Under the pieces are notes generated by a model, which saw only the letters and a program-made list of their open reading frames with translations, had not been told where the DNA came from and did no database searches. Below, one piece after another: positions 1 to 10,573 of a stretch of 64,000 nt of DNA; the stretch's first letter is position 1; the number at the start of each line of letters is the position of its first letter. A program made the translations under genes and the position numbers. Origin of the DNA: Golubevia sp. BC0850 (taxonomy: Eukaryota > Basidiomycota > Exobasidiomycetes > Golubeviales > Golubeviaceae); assembly GCA_012976225.1 (NCBI GenBank), contig JAAVVG010000001.1, positions 1,364,001-1,428,000 of the forward strand, read 5' to 3'.

Positions 1-875
1 ATTCGTTGGTGTCTTGCTCTTCTGCTTCATTTCTGTCTTGCTGTTCAGCTTTGGTTTTTAGAGCTTCGACATCTTCTGAGGAGGAAGTTGTTGGCCTAGC
101 AAGATTCGAGACTGTCTTGGAGTTGGAGGTCATCATCCAATCGTCTCTTCTGAGACTTGTCTTTGGAACCTCCATGACAGCTTGTGGATCTGGGAGCGAA
201 TCCATCGAGGCTTGAAGATCTGATGTTAGGGATAGAGAAGAGGAAGTCGGAATGGTTGAAATCGAGGAAGCGTGATCCTGTAGAATGGAGAAGGGTCGAG
301 ATCAGATCTTGCTATTCGACCACCCGCCACCTAAGTATTTGCCAAAGAGAGGTATTGAAATATCGATGATCCATCTTGGTCTGTCTGACTCTACTTTCTC
401 AGTCAAAGAGAACAAGGTCCGACGACTCAGCCATGTCTCCACTTCTACCATGATCATCTTACTTTCCGCCCTGCTCCTCTCTCAACCGTCTAGTAGCAAT
501 CGACAAGTCTCAAAGTCTTCTTTAATATGTATGATAACTCACCTGATCTGCATCCCTGCCTTTGCCCTTGTCCCTTCTTGAGCTCCTCCCATCCTTCTCT
601 CCATCTCTCTCTTTCCCTCTCTTTGAGCTACTAGCACTACTCTCTCCTTCCCGATCTCTCTTTCTCTTCTTGTCATCTCTGTCTCTTTCTCTACTACTGT
701 CTCTATGCCTGTCTTTGTCTCTGCTCCTTTCTTTCTCCTTGCCTTCTCTTCTTGGAGATCTCTCTCTTTCTCGATCTCTTTCAGATCTACTCTCGTGATG
801 ATGCTTGTGAAATTTCGATCTTGAGGAGCTCTTGCTGGTTCTTGCATCTTCTCTGTGACTTTCTTTCTCTGTCAT
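1..875 (-). CDS. Cwf19-like RS-rich pre-mRNA splicing factor, N-terminal part (runs off the window)
   Basis: Exon 1 is 543..875 and exon 2 is 1..277. The intron has donor CAG|GTGAGT and acceptor CTACAG, and joins in phase 0. The chosen start (875) is the ATG giving MTEKESHRED; the frame is open upstream but has no ATG there. Exon 1 is about 110 residues of KHHH, RDRERERS, RDKDRHRD and KKRKRDRE repeats, an RS/RD-like region typical of spliceosome proteins. Exon 2 contains LRRDDWMM, resembling the K/R-R-(D/E)-x-W-M motif that follows the charged N-terminus in fungal Cwf19/CwfJ proteins, which act in spliceosome disassembly and lariat debranching. The conserved C-terminal CwfJ domains lie beyond the left edge, so the family call rests on composition plus one motif. 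Another RS-rich nuclear protein is possible. Confidence 0.5.
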
Positions 876-1182
876 CTCTTGAAATTTAAGCGGTGTGGAG
901 AGAGTGCATGGAGAGAGCACTTGGAGCAATTTCTGACTCGCTTGACTTTTTTTACTCGCCAAACCATCGAAGCTCGAACTCCCCGTTGATTCAGAAAAGG
1001 TCTAAAAAGTAAGTTTTGAGTAGCGAACAAGCTCTTTTCAGTATCAAATCGAGTATTCCCTGTTGCAGATAGAGAGAAATGCAAGAGAAGCTGCTATTGA
1101 TTCGTTTCCTTTCATCAGGTTTTAGGCCAGCCATCCTGATCCTATTACTCACTTTTACTCTCTCTAGCAGGACATCAAATCA
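876..1182. promoter_or_regulatory. Divergent intergenic region
   Basis: These 307 bp separate the start codons of the Cwf19-like gene (-) and the F-box/WD40 gene (+), so they must hold both promoters and both 5' leaders. CT-rich tracts are present near 1140-1170. I see no clear TATA box. Confidence 0.4.
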
Positions 1183-3616
1183 ATGGGTCTCAAAACTACG
1201 GAGAAGGAACAGACAGCAGGGGATGTCAAAATTCCAGCTTCTTTATCCCAACTACCGACAGATCTTCAACTCAACGTCTTATCTCTCTTGACTCCCTCTT
1301 CGATCTTAGAAGTCAGAAAGACCTGCTCCCATCTACATCTGCTAAGCCAAGAGCTATCTCTATGGACTACCATAGCGCGTTCGCTCATCAAGACGGGTTC
1401 GTTGCCTTCCCTTCCCGTTCAAGAACACGAAGAAGCTTCAAATCCACCTTCACAAGAGACCGAACAAGAGGACGCTACCCTTCAATTAGTCAAGGATCTA
1501 GAAAGAGTACTGCTATCAGCTGAAATGTTCAATCAAAGTTGGGACACTCTAGCAGCTGAACCGAAGAAAAGCTTGAAGCTTAAAGCTCATCAAGATCGAA
1601 TCACCTGTATCAAGCTGCTGACTGCAGCACCGATATGGAAAAATGGGAAATTAAAGACCAGAAGGTGGTTAGTTACTGGATCGGTCGACGGTTATGTCAA
1701 AGTTTTCGATCTATCTGAAATGGAGAATCATTTAGAGAAGGAAGTTAGCGCTCATTCTCCTTCCAATCCGAAGACTGGAACTCGAAAGTCAAGCTCAGAT
1801 TCATCTGCTCCCAGAGTTCCATCATTGAAACGAGAAAGTGGCGGTCTTCCTTCCTTAGGTTCCCCTCGGTCTACCTCTGTGCCTCCTTCTCGTCGCAATC
1901 GTCGACCTTCGAGTTTGATAGCTGAACATGATACTGGAGGAGATTTGAACGCTCTAGATGCTGAATTAAGTGAAGACTGTCGATCTATTCGAATAGCAAC
2001 TGGATCCTATTATTCTAGTTCAGGGTCATCGGTTTATCTCCTAGACCTCCAATCCCAACCTCCGATGCTGGATTTTAGATGTTCTTTGGATCCTCCTAAC
2101 TGGTGTGGAACCCAATCAGTTAGCATCAGAGAAGACTTAGTGGCAGTGGGGACCTTTACTGGTTTGATTCATCTTTTCAATTGGAAGACGGGGTGGAGAG
2201 GCGGGATTGAAAGAGAGGAAAGAAGTTCAGTGAGTCATCATCGTATGCTTTACCTTTCATCGCGGCAAGAAGAGGATCTCTCTACGAGAGTCTGACTGAC
2301 CTTTCTGTCTTCCTACTTTTTTTTAGACCGCTTCTGTCAAATTGATGGGCGACTTCATCTTTGCAGTCACTCGAATCGGATCCGTCGAGGTCTTCTCTCT
2401 TCCCACGCCGATCCTCCCTGGAGAAGAACTTGGACCTACAGATGAAGCCTCTCTCCCACCAGGACAGCAATATACACTCTCGCAACTCCCTTCTACGTCT
2501 TTGATGTCGCTCTCCGACTCTCTCCCCGAATCCTCAAGCAGAGCGAGCGGAGAGGTTGGAATCCCTAAACGCAAGGCTCGACTTCTAGGGAAGTTCGCTA
2601 TCAACGAAGGAAACAAGCCTCTACTGAGCATCTCTTTTGGAGATACGGAAAGGAGAAGGAATAGAGGCTCTAGATCTGGAAGAACTTGGGAGAAGGAACT
2701 GGAAAGGAGGTTAGAGAAGATCTCTACTAATCCGAGACAGTCCGCTCCTTCAGAAGAAACGGAAGCAGTAGTAGAGCCACTGTCATTCTCAGTCTTGGAC
2801 GAAGGAGGCTTAACTCACTTCGTTCTGGATCCCTCAACTTCTTCAACTTCTCTCCATCCATCATTCCCCTACGTCTGGCCACCTCGAATGCAATCTCGTC
2901 AGGTCATCAGAGGCGAACGGCCGATAGGAGCAGCATCTGGTGCTTCAGGATCTAAGGGAATCGTTTTAACAAGTTTAGGAGGTGTGCCTCCGATCTGTAG
3001 TGCTCGGTCTTTCTCAACAGATCGTTCGACCTCTTCAGTGATCGAAGACGATGAAGGAGCAAATTCATCAGAAGACCAAAGTGATAGTGGCTCAGAAAGA
3101 AGTGGTGGTAGCACTAGTAGTGGCAGTGGATTTAATCAAGGGAAGACACATTATTGGACTTCCAATTTGTTGATCCCGATCAGACCGATTACAACTATGG
3201 GAATTCCAGCCAAGAAAAGTTTAGAAGCTTCCAATAGAAGGTTTAGCAGCTCAGAGATAAGTCAGCGATCTCCAACTCTCAGTAATTCGGATGTTTCCTC
3301 GAGGATTTTACCCTCTGCTGGAGGTAGTGCACCTTTACCTTCTCCTTCAACTTCTTCGAGACGGCCCTCGTTCTCTTCTACTTCTACTTCACCTTCTAGA
3401 TCACTACCTCGGAATGACTCATTCTCTTCGAATTCAAATAAGGTGCAGTCAACAAGCGGTCACTCGATCTTCCAAGCTCCAAACCTTTCTTCAACTTCAA
3501 GTTTCGAGTCGGGCAGAGTTGACATCTTCACTGAACAAGCCTTCGATGATCAGGGTTTCATATGCATGGGTACTGCAAGGGGAGTGATTTACATTTCCGA
3601 CTATTCTTCGTTATGA
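1183..3616 (+). CDS. F-box protein with WD40-like repeats
   Basis: Two exons, 1183..2229 and 2327..3616, joined in phase 0 (donor TCA|GTGAGT, acceptor TTTTTTTTAG), give about 778 residues. The F-box lies at about residues 24-70 (LSQLPTDLQLNVLSLLTP then CSHLHLLSQELSLW). A WD40-like repeat follows near residue 130 (LKAHQDRITCIKLL ... WLVTGSVDGYVKVFDL), with further blade-like segments (AVGTFTGLIHLF, FIFAVTRIGSVEVF) and a last one at the C-terminus (FICMGTARGVIYISDY). Long Ser-rich linkers separate the blades. F-box/WD40 proteins are substrate receptors of SCF ubiquitin ligases: the F-box binds Skp1 and the propeller binds the substrate. The propeller looks divergent, and the substrate cannot be told from sequence. 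Confidence 0.8.
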
Positions 3617-3818
3617 TCTCGAGTCACTATCTCTAACTTTTTCCCCATCCGCCTTACCCTAGTCTGTTCTTCCAACCTCCCTACCCTTGTATTTCCTTCC
3701 CGTCGAATTCTTTTCCCCACACAAATTCTCGATGGGTCTCTCTAGTTCTCCAAAGGGTCGAAACTTCCCAGTACGATTTCCAATAAAGAAGAATTCTTGA
3801 CTCCGAACGGGTACTGAC

Positions 3819-5802
3819 TCAGCGTGAATCGGACATCGTTTCACTTTTAGCAGGCTTTTTCTTCTTCTTTCTCTTCTTCTTAGAGCCTATCCTCTTAAGA
3901 TCTTCTACGGCATAGTGACTGTCGTCAGACTGAGTTAGATCTTTCATCTTGATCTCACTCAGAGCATCCGCATAGATTTGGGGACACTGTCTTCTGGATC
4001 TAACCCAGACACTCACATCCCCTAATCCTACTGATCTGTGAAGACTCTTCAAATTTGGAAATTCCCCAATTTCCAAGCACCATTTCCCGAGTGGAACTCC
4101 ATCCACTTGAGCACGTGTACCAATCTTCAATTTTTCCAACTTGGAGAAAATCATTATTGAACTGGAGAGTGATGTACTAGCTGAAGGTCTCATTGAAGGT
4201 TTCCCAAGTGTTTCATAAATGATTTCAGTTAAATTAGAGGCGGCAGTTTTGATGAATTTCAAAAGACATTCTAGTGAAGGAGGACTCTCTTCGATAATAT
4301 CTACTGCTACGAAATTGATTCGTTGAAGTCTTGGGCATTCAGAACTCACGAAAATGTTATAAAGAGAAGCCTTTGAAGAGACTAATTCTAAGTTCTCTAA
4401 ATTTGGAAAAGTGATACGACTCTTAACACTTGCTGAAGGGCCCTTGTAAAAGTAATCAACTTGATGAAGGTGAAGAAATCTCAAAGTTTGACTGTTGTTG
4501 ATGATAAGTAGATGAAGACTGTTCGAGATACACGTATCGTCATTAATGTAATGGAGTGATAAAGCCTCCAATGTGTTGCCAGCCCAATCGGACATCAGAT
4601 CCCAATCGATGTTGCAGGATTGAGCGCCTAAAGTAAAATGTTTAAAGCCTTGAGGAGTTGCAAGTTCTGGAACAGGAAGATTCACGTTCTCCATAGTTTC
4701 TGCACTTTTTAACACCATCGTAAGACTTTTAAGATTGAGACAACTAGTTGCAAATTCCAAAGATCCAGATGATCTTGGTCTCAGCTGTAATGACGAAGAT
4801 GAGAGGTACCTAAAGTTTGAAGACTAGTTCTAAAACTTGATAACTTTTCAATAAGATTTCCGAATCCTCTTGGTATGCTTTCGTCTTCGGGCTCATCGAA
4901 ACGGTATTTGAAAGCACAATCAATCACTTTCCCCTCCCCAACATAACTCGTAACCTCTTAATTGAATTCCAAAACGATTGGTTCAGTGTAGCGAGCTTCT
5001 TTCTCAGAATCTCCAACCCACTCGAAATATTTTGAACCTTTAATTGCCCTCCCGGCTTTAACAGAGAATTTGCTAGGGGCCTTGACGATCACTTTCTCTG
5101 ACCCTTCGAATTCAAACAGCCTCCATTAGAACAGAAGCACCATGGCGATTGGAGTGTCGTCCTGAAATTTAGGTTCCCCCTCCAGACAAACTTCCTTTGA
5201 ACTTTGTTTCGATCTACGAAGTTCCTTCATCAGTAAACCGAGTCCTGTCTTCTACCAAGCTTTTGGATTGCCATCAACGTTCCACTCGTCAAAATCATCC
5301 CAGAACGAGGAAAGGTTCAGTGAAGCCTTCCGCACTTGATGATTGAATAAAGTCAATATTCGACTGTAATAGTGACTAACTTGTTTGAATTGAGGTTTCT
5401 GTCTGTGATTTCCAATAGAGTAACACCGAAGCTTCTGGAAGAGATATGGAAAATTGATGACGGCATCTCTCCAAGATCTGCAAACTCCGAGACAGGTCCC
5501 CATAGAGTCAAAAGGTAGAAAGTGAAGGGAGTAAGAGAAGAGCTTGGGTTTGAGGACGCATAGAGGGTCGGTCGGGAGGAGAGATTGGCGTCTTGAATCC
5601 TTCCCATGGCTGTGAGGTCGATCTCTTGATGCAATTTGGGATTTGAGAGTATATGCTGCCTCCAAGTCGAAGAGATGGAACTTGAATGGGCGATTGAAGC
5701 CGGAGGTAGGAAGGAGAAAAGTTGGGAGAAGATTTCGAAGGGCAGATTCCCTGAAAGAGCTGCTCTATCCTTCTGAAGAGAGTTGGCTGGCTCGATGGTC
5801 AT
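3819..5802 (-). pseudogene. F-box/leucine-rich-repeat-like gene, reading frame apparently disrupted
   Basis: The 5' part (ATG at 5802) encodes a clear F-box, NLPFEIFSQLFSFLPPAS. About 60 bp further on, in another frame, comes a second F-box-like stretch, FLPFDSMGTCLGVCRSWRDA; I find no usable GT donor between them. A phase-2 intron (about 5121-5236) would then lead to an exon reading LFEFEGSEKVIVKAPSKFSV. That exon has an in-frame TAA near 4957 before it resumes (EVTSYVGEGKVIDCAFKYRF). The 3' block, 3819..4760, is 313 codons of LRR-like sequence (NLENLELVSS, FSKLEKLKIG, FPNLKSLHRS) ending in a lysine-rich tail. F-box/LRR proteins are SCF substrate receptors. With a frame change, an internal stop and one unresolved junction (about 4760-4800), I favour a decaying gene. 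Missed micro-introns or sequence errors remain possible. Confidence 0.5.
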
Positions 5803-6385
5803 GATTGATAGAGCTTCTGGGAAGGGGAAAGGGATCGTGAAGCAGAGATAGGTCCAAGGGCCTGTTCCAAGATTCTTCTGCGCGTTGAACGAGAAGAAAG
5901 AGAAGGAAATGAGTTGTGCTGGCAGGAGGTTCAGACGAGTCTCAGATGCTTCAATCATGAGATCATATCACCCACCGTTCCAGTCCAGAAACAGAAAGGT
6001 AGACACGGAGAAGACTGCACTAGATGTGTATTTGTGTAGGGGCCTCTAAGATGTTGAGTGTTTGAGGCTCTTCTCCTCTCTTCTCTCGAGCTTTGAGCTG
6101 TATTGCCGCTGGAGTTAATGATGCTTGGATGACTTTTTCTCGAACTAGTTGAGCTTGAAATCCACAGATTTGAGAATTGGAGAGAAGGCTAAGATGGAAA
6201 ACGTCAAAAGACGTTTCCGTGTTGTATGTATCAGTAAACAATTTTCAGTCAACAGGCAACGGCTTGAACGAAATGTGGTCGGAAAAACTAAACAAAATAC
6301 AAAGAGCTGGGTTAAGTAGAGGCCAGATTAAACATGTAGCGAAGGGGAAAGCGATATCTACAATGAAGAAGGCAGATAGATCTAA
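5803..6385. other. Intergenic region, no supported gene
   Basis: Upstream of the F-box gene and downstream of SDE2. Minus-strand open frames continue above 5802 and a short one lies at 6020-6241, but none has a recognisable domain or convincing splice links. Probably the promoter and leader of the F-box gene plus the SDE2 3' UTR. Confidence 0.3.
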
Positions 6386-7768
6386 TCAGACGGCTTGAGG
6401 TTTGGTTGAAGAAGATCCTTTGTTCTTGGCTAGAGCTGCTTTCTTACGTTTCTTGAGCATAGCTGTAAGGTAAAGAGAAAACAAGTAAAGTTCAGTCGTC
6501 ATATTCTGGAGGTAAGAAAGAGCCTGTCTCCACCCAGCTTTTCCTCTATTCTACTCACCAGTTGCAACTGCGCTTCTAACGTTTTCCACAATCTCTCGAC
6601 TCTGTTCAACAAATTCATGGTCGTCAAACCTTTCCTTCCTCTTTTGCCCAGCCATCTGTTCTCCGCCTTTGGAGGCTGTCTTCGATTTGCTCGAGGAAGC
6701 AGCAGCGTTGCGTTTGGCAGCAGCAGAACTACTCTCAGCAATGTTCTCTTCACCTTCTCCGTTTCCTTCTTCTTCAGATCCGTTCGAGTTTTCGTCTTTC
6801 TCCAGCTCTTCTCCAGCATCAGCTAGACGAGTGGCAGCGGTTTCGAAATCGCTACTGCTCTTGGGAGCTCTTCCTAAGATGCGCTCCAGTTTGGCGTATT
6901 TCAGACGCTTCTTCTCGTCAAGAGCTTTCTCTCTAGCTTCAGCACCTTCTAGATATGCGGCGAGTCTGTGAGTAAGAGATGAGAAGAAGGGATCATCAGT
7001 TTGGCTGCTTTGAGGAAGCGTGGTAGGCAAGTGGGGCTGTTTGACTGCGTGCCACTCTCACGCCTTCCCTGACACTATTGAATGAGAAGATTCATCCTTA
7101 ATTGTTCAACGGGTAGCGGTTTTTAAGAAGAGCCGAAGGAGCACTAGCCACCAGCTCGACTAAGCGTTTCAAATGTTCATCCAGAAGCAGAGGATGTACT
7201 CACTTTTTGGCCTCCTTCATAGTACTCAGTCTTCTTCCATTGAGATCTCTGCAGCTATCATTGTTGTCTTTATTCTTTCCAGCTGACATTTTACCTCCCT
7301 GAGCTCTCAACATGGAACCGAAACCACCCTTTCCACCAATCAAAACATGGTTGACCTTCAAGGTGAGGGGCAGATCGGAAGTACCTGAGTGTTGAAGTGA
7401 AGATAGAGTTGCATTTGCTGGGATTGAAAGAGAACCAAGAGAAGAAGTTGTGATGCGGAGAGAGGATAGAGTTGAGGATGGCAGGTTGAGAGCTTCTACT
7501 AGACCTTGAAGAACATCATGGATGGTGGTTTGCACTGGTAGATTGAGACAGATTGTACGTGGAAGTGGCGAGAAAGTTTCAAGATGAACACTCATGCTGA
7601 ATAGGGAAAGAGGAAGAAGGTGAAGGGGGTTCAGTTTGAGCTACAAGGTTGTTGATAAGGTTGAGGCGTTGAGGAGCGAGCAGGCACTCACCTCTGCTGA
7701 GTAGCTGGACCTGCAGCTACGTCATTCAATGAGCTGGAAGAGACTTGATTCAAAGCAATGGCTGCCAT
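6386..7768 (-). CDS. SDE2: Sde2-type splicing/genome-maintenance factor with ubiquitin-like N-terminus
   Basis: Core exons are 7204..7595, 6559..6965 and 6386..6462; they give 291 codons from ATG 7595. A ubiquitin-like domain ends at the processing motif GGKGGFGSMLR. It is followed by the signature RDLNGRRLSTMKEAKKLAAY and a basic helix (RLKYAKLERIL). Near the C-terminus come an acidic/Ser linker and the conserved FVEQSREIVENVRSAV. In known Sde2 proteins the Ubl is cleaved after GG~K, and the released Lys-initiated C-terminal part joins the spliceosome for selected introns; in vertebrates it also acts at replication forks. A candidate upstream exon, 7692..7768, reads MAAIALNQ and joins through an ATTCAG acceptor directly in front of the core ATG, in frame. 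It would add 26 residues before the Ubl. The family assignment is firm; the start is not. Confidence 0.88.
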
Positions 7769-7900
7769 GTTGAATAAGGAGAACTTGTGTTGGAGGTTGG
7801 AGGTGGGTGGGACAGGGGACTCACACCTTTTTGGCTCGCAACTTCTTGTCTTCTCCAATTCTCCCAAAGATCCCAACCTTCCCCCTCTTTCTTCTCAAAG

Positions 7901-9024
7901 ATGGCGCCCAATTCTAAGATTTACATTATCCGACATGCTCAGGGCCTTCATGTGAGCTACATTACTGTTCGTCTCTTGGATCTGGAAGTTGACCTTCTCA
8001 ATTCTTCCCGACTTCACTTCGTCCCCCCCCCGGGGTTCTCCCTCTCTCTGCCTCGACGCTCTGTTCGCAACGTGCTGCTCTTATCGAAGAACGTCGATGG
8101 AGACACGTCAATTCGGGATCCTCGCCTGACCAACTTAGGTAGACAACAATCTTCGGAAGCTGGACGAAAGTTAGCCTCAATACAACATCGAATTCAACTC
8201 GTACTCACCTCGCCTATGGCTAGGACTTTAGAGACCTCTCAACTTGCATTCGGATCTGCTATTGAAAGGCTCGGGAAGGAGAAGGTGATCTGTCTCCCAC
8301 AGTTTCAAGGTTAGTTCGCTTTTTCTTCCGAATCCGAACGAAGCTCGTCTCTTCGTTTCTCTATCTCATTGCGTTGCAGCGGCTGACTAGCTGACTCGAG
8401 GTGTCTAATCACTCGCTCTCGAACTATCCACAGAGATCAGTAGCTATCAATGTGACACTGGATCTGAAAAAGAGAAGCTGGAGAGTTTGGAGGAGTTCGC
8501 TGCTTTTGACTTCTCTAGCCTCACACCTGAGTGGATTCTGAAGGAAGGGAAATATGGCAAGTATTGCACATCATGAAACATGACTTCTGGAGATAAATGA
8601 GCCAATTGTGCTGTCTCCGAGGCGAAGAGTCCGCAGCTCACGAATCTCCCCCTCTTCTCTCTCACAGCCACGACTCACGAAGCTCTCAAAGAACGAGCGA
8701 AATGGGTCTGCCAATATCTTTATGATCGACCGGAAGAGCACATTGCAGTCATCAGTCACGGTCATTTCATCATGCTGATGTTAGACGATAAGCAGTGGAG
8801 CAAGAAGGTAGGTGTCCGTGCACTCTTGATTGCTCATTGCACTCTCTTGCACATTCAACGACACTTCTAACTCGATTTTTTTCCCTCTCTGACAGCACTG
8901 GGAGAATGCAGAGTGCAGGGTCTGCGAATTCAAGGCAGGTGAAAATTCAAGTTACCCTCTCCGAGACGTTTTCGCTCTCGCATCTGGTGCTACCGGAGCC
9001 TCAGTCCCAAGAGCATCCCTTTAG
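7901..9024 (+). CDS. Histidine phosphatase (phosphoglycerate-mutase-like) family protein
   Basis: Five exons: 7901..7951, 8090..8309, 8434..8556, 8668..8807 and 8896..9024, giving 220 residues. The N-terminus MAPNSKIYIIRHAQGLH carries the catalytic RHxxG phospho-histidine motif, split from the rest by intron 1. DPRLTNLGRQQ and LVLTSPMARTLETSQLAF follow as the usual second-arginine region. VISHGHFIMLML supplies the second catalytic His, and HWENAECRVCEF matches the W-x-N-(A/C)-E ending common in fungal members. The substrate is unknown; the branch includes small-molecule phosphatases rather than glycolytic mutases. The third intron uses a GC donor (ATG|GCAAGT at 8557). The gene is divergent from SDE2, with 132 bp between the outermost ATGs. 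Confidence 0.82.
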
Positions 9025-9627
9025 AGGAAAAGTGTTCTGGATGTTTCCTTCAATACACCGACCTGCTCGATTTATGAAGCTGCTCCTTCAACTTTTATCG
9101 AAACTTATAGACAAAGAAGATAGAAATATGTAGAGGAACCAACCTCGACTCTTTAATCCAATCCGTTAGAGTATCTCAGCTTGTTCGAGACTCATCCTTG
9201 TCTTAGCTTTCCTGGTACATGACTACAGAAAGCCGCCCGCTTGCGTTCGAGGTTGCTCGCTACTCCTAAAGCAAGGGGTGAAAATCTCTCTCTCCCTTCA
9301 GTTTCATGTGTCTCTCAATTCACCCTCCAAGTGCTGTCCTACAAAGACCAGAACATGATTGTTCATACGTTCATTCACGCAGCCGTTCCGTTCAAGCTCA
9401 TCACTTCATAGATACCTCGCGGAGCACAGCCAGACGACCTCATGGGCGCCGACGATTTCGAACTGATATAAAGGGAAGGGAGAAAAGATCGTCAATCGAA
9501 ATTTTCTCTTTCTTCATAGCTTCACCACCATCTTACCCTTAAAGCATTCAACGAAAGAAGAAATTTCCCTTCCCTGGACTCACGAATAAGGACAACTCTT
9601 TCAAATTTAACGGACCTCACTCTCAAA
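9025..9627. other. Intergenic region, no supported gene
   Basis: 3' flank of the phosphatase and promoter/leader of the Cys-rich gene. Short open frames only, none with family features. CT-rich stretches occur near 9290 and 9510-9540. Confidence 0.3.
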
Positions 9628-10108
9628 ATGTCTGCAGGTGGCGCATGCTTCGAATCGGTTTTTATGAGTTGGTTTGTGACTAGTGAGTCAGATTAAGTGA
9701 AAGCCAAACAGATTGTACTTCAATTGACACTTTGCCTTCGATTCCACCCTCAGAACCATTCGGAGCAAATTCCTGCAAGTGTTGCGACTCTTGTTGTAGA
9801 TGTGGCTGTTGTTGGGACGCAGGTGGGTATCTTGAGGCCCCCAATAGATGTTTCTTATGAGATGGAAGGAAAGGAATTCGCATGATGGAGACAAAGTCGA
9901 CTTGACATTGACTCGAGCCCTCTTCTCTCCCCGTTCCTTCAACCTCTAAGGTGAATACGACCCAGACAACCTACCAGGAGACAGAGCACCAGCAAAGGTT
10001 GGAGCTCAAAAGGAAGAAGGAGAAGAGCTTCCTACTTATCCAAAGCAAGGCCAGATGGCAGTCCCCGAAGTCAACAAGGATCCTCAGCCTGCCTCTTCAG
10101 TCCCTTAA
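9628..10108 (+). CDS. Small cysteine-rich protein, paralog 1
   Basis: Three exons: 9628..9682, 9754..9822 and 9951..10108, giving 93 residues. Exon 1 is short (MSAGGACFESVFMSWFVT). Exon 2 is 69 nt and encodes the diagnostic GANSCKCCDSCCRCGCCWDA. Exon 3 begins GEYDPDNLPGDRAPAK and ends in a polar tail containing ELPTYPKQ. It shares exon sizes, intron phases and motifs with the gene at 25471-26371. The adjacent cysteines suggest palmitoylation or metal binding at a membrane surface, and ELPxY could be a short docking motif; both are inference. No signal peptide or long membrane segment is present. I do not recognise the family, although small Cys-cluster proteins with a Gly/hydrophobic N-terminus are common in basidiomycetes. 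Confidence 0.72.
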
Positions 10109-10139
10109 CCACGCATGAACTTAAATGAACTTCCCGAAT

Positions 10140-10524
10140 TTCGGGAGTTTTCTACTTCACATATCATCGAATCTGTCAGAGCTCTCTAGAAAGTCTAGAA
10201 GGAGTTCTTGCTTTACACACAGAACACTTGAATCGATACCCTTGTCGGCTAGGTACTCTTTTGAGACAATCCAAATCAGAAGAACTCGGCAGTCTCTAGA
10301 ATGGTTCTGTACCACCTTTGAGAGATTGTCAATAGTGGAGTCACCTTCAAGTCCGTGTGAAAAGGCGATAGCTCATTGAAGATTTGAAGAAGAACGTCCT
10401 GGGGAATGGAATCGAAGGGAACTTTTTGCTTCGAATTGGAGACTGAAGTTGAAGGAGTTGCTTCAGTATTGAGTTTCGTCTTAGATAAATCTATTGGCAT
10501 GGATGAATTTGGACTTGAAAACAC
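10140..10524 (-). pseudogene. F-box gene fragment
   Basis: From ATG 10524 an 82-codon frame contains an F-box: PFDSIPQDVLLQIFNELSPF ... LLTISQRWYRTILETAEFF. It stops just where an F-box normally ends. In the next frame the sequence continues as LIWIVSKEYLADKG ... LLLDFLESSDRFDDM and stops near 10145-10165, which looks like the same protein after a one-base shift. No LRR or WD40 partner domain follows. A truncated or decaying SCF-receptor gene is the simplest reading; a missed splice is the alternative. It overlaps an open frame on the + strand that leads into family copy A. Confidence 0.4.
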
Positions 10525-10573
10525 AACGAATGAAGATGAGTGGGAGAGGAAGGAAGTAGGAAGTAAGGAAACT

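Noticed and set aside
562-798. Ser/Leu-rich plus-strand frame near the left edge
   Set aside because: It is the antisense of the RS/RD-rich exon on the minus strand.
10406-10573. N-terminal extension of family copy A
   Set aside because: This stretch lies antisense to a clear F-box and has no counterpart in copies B and C.
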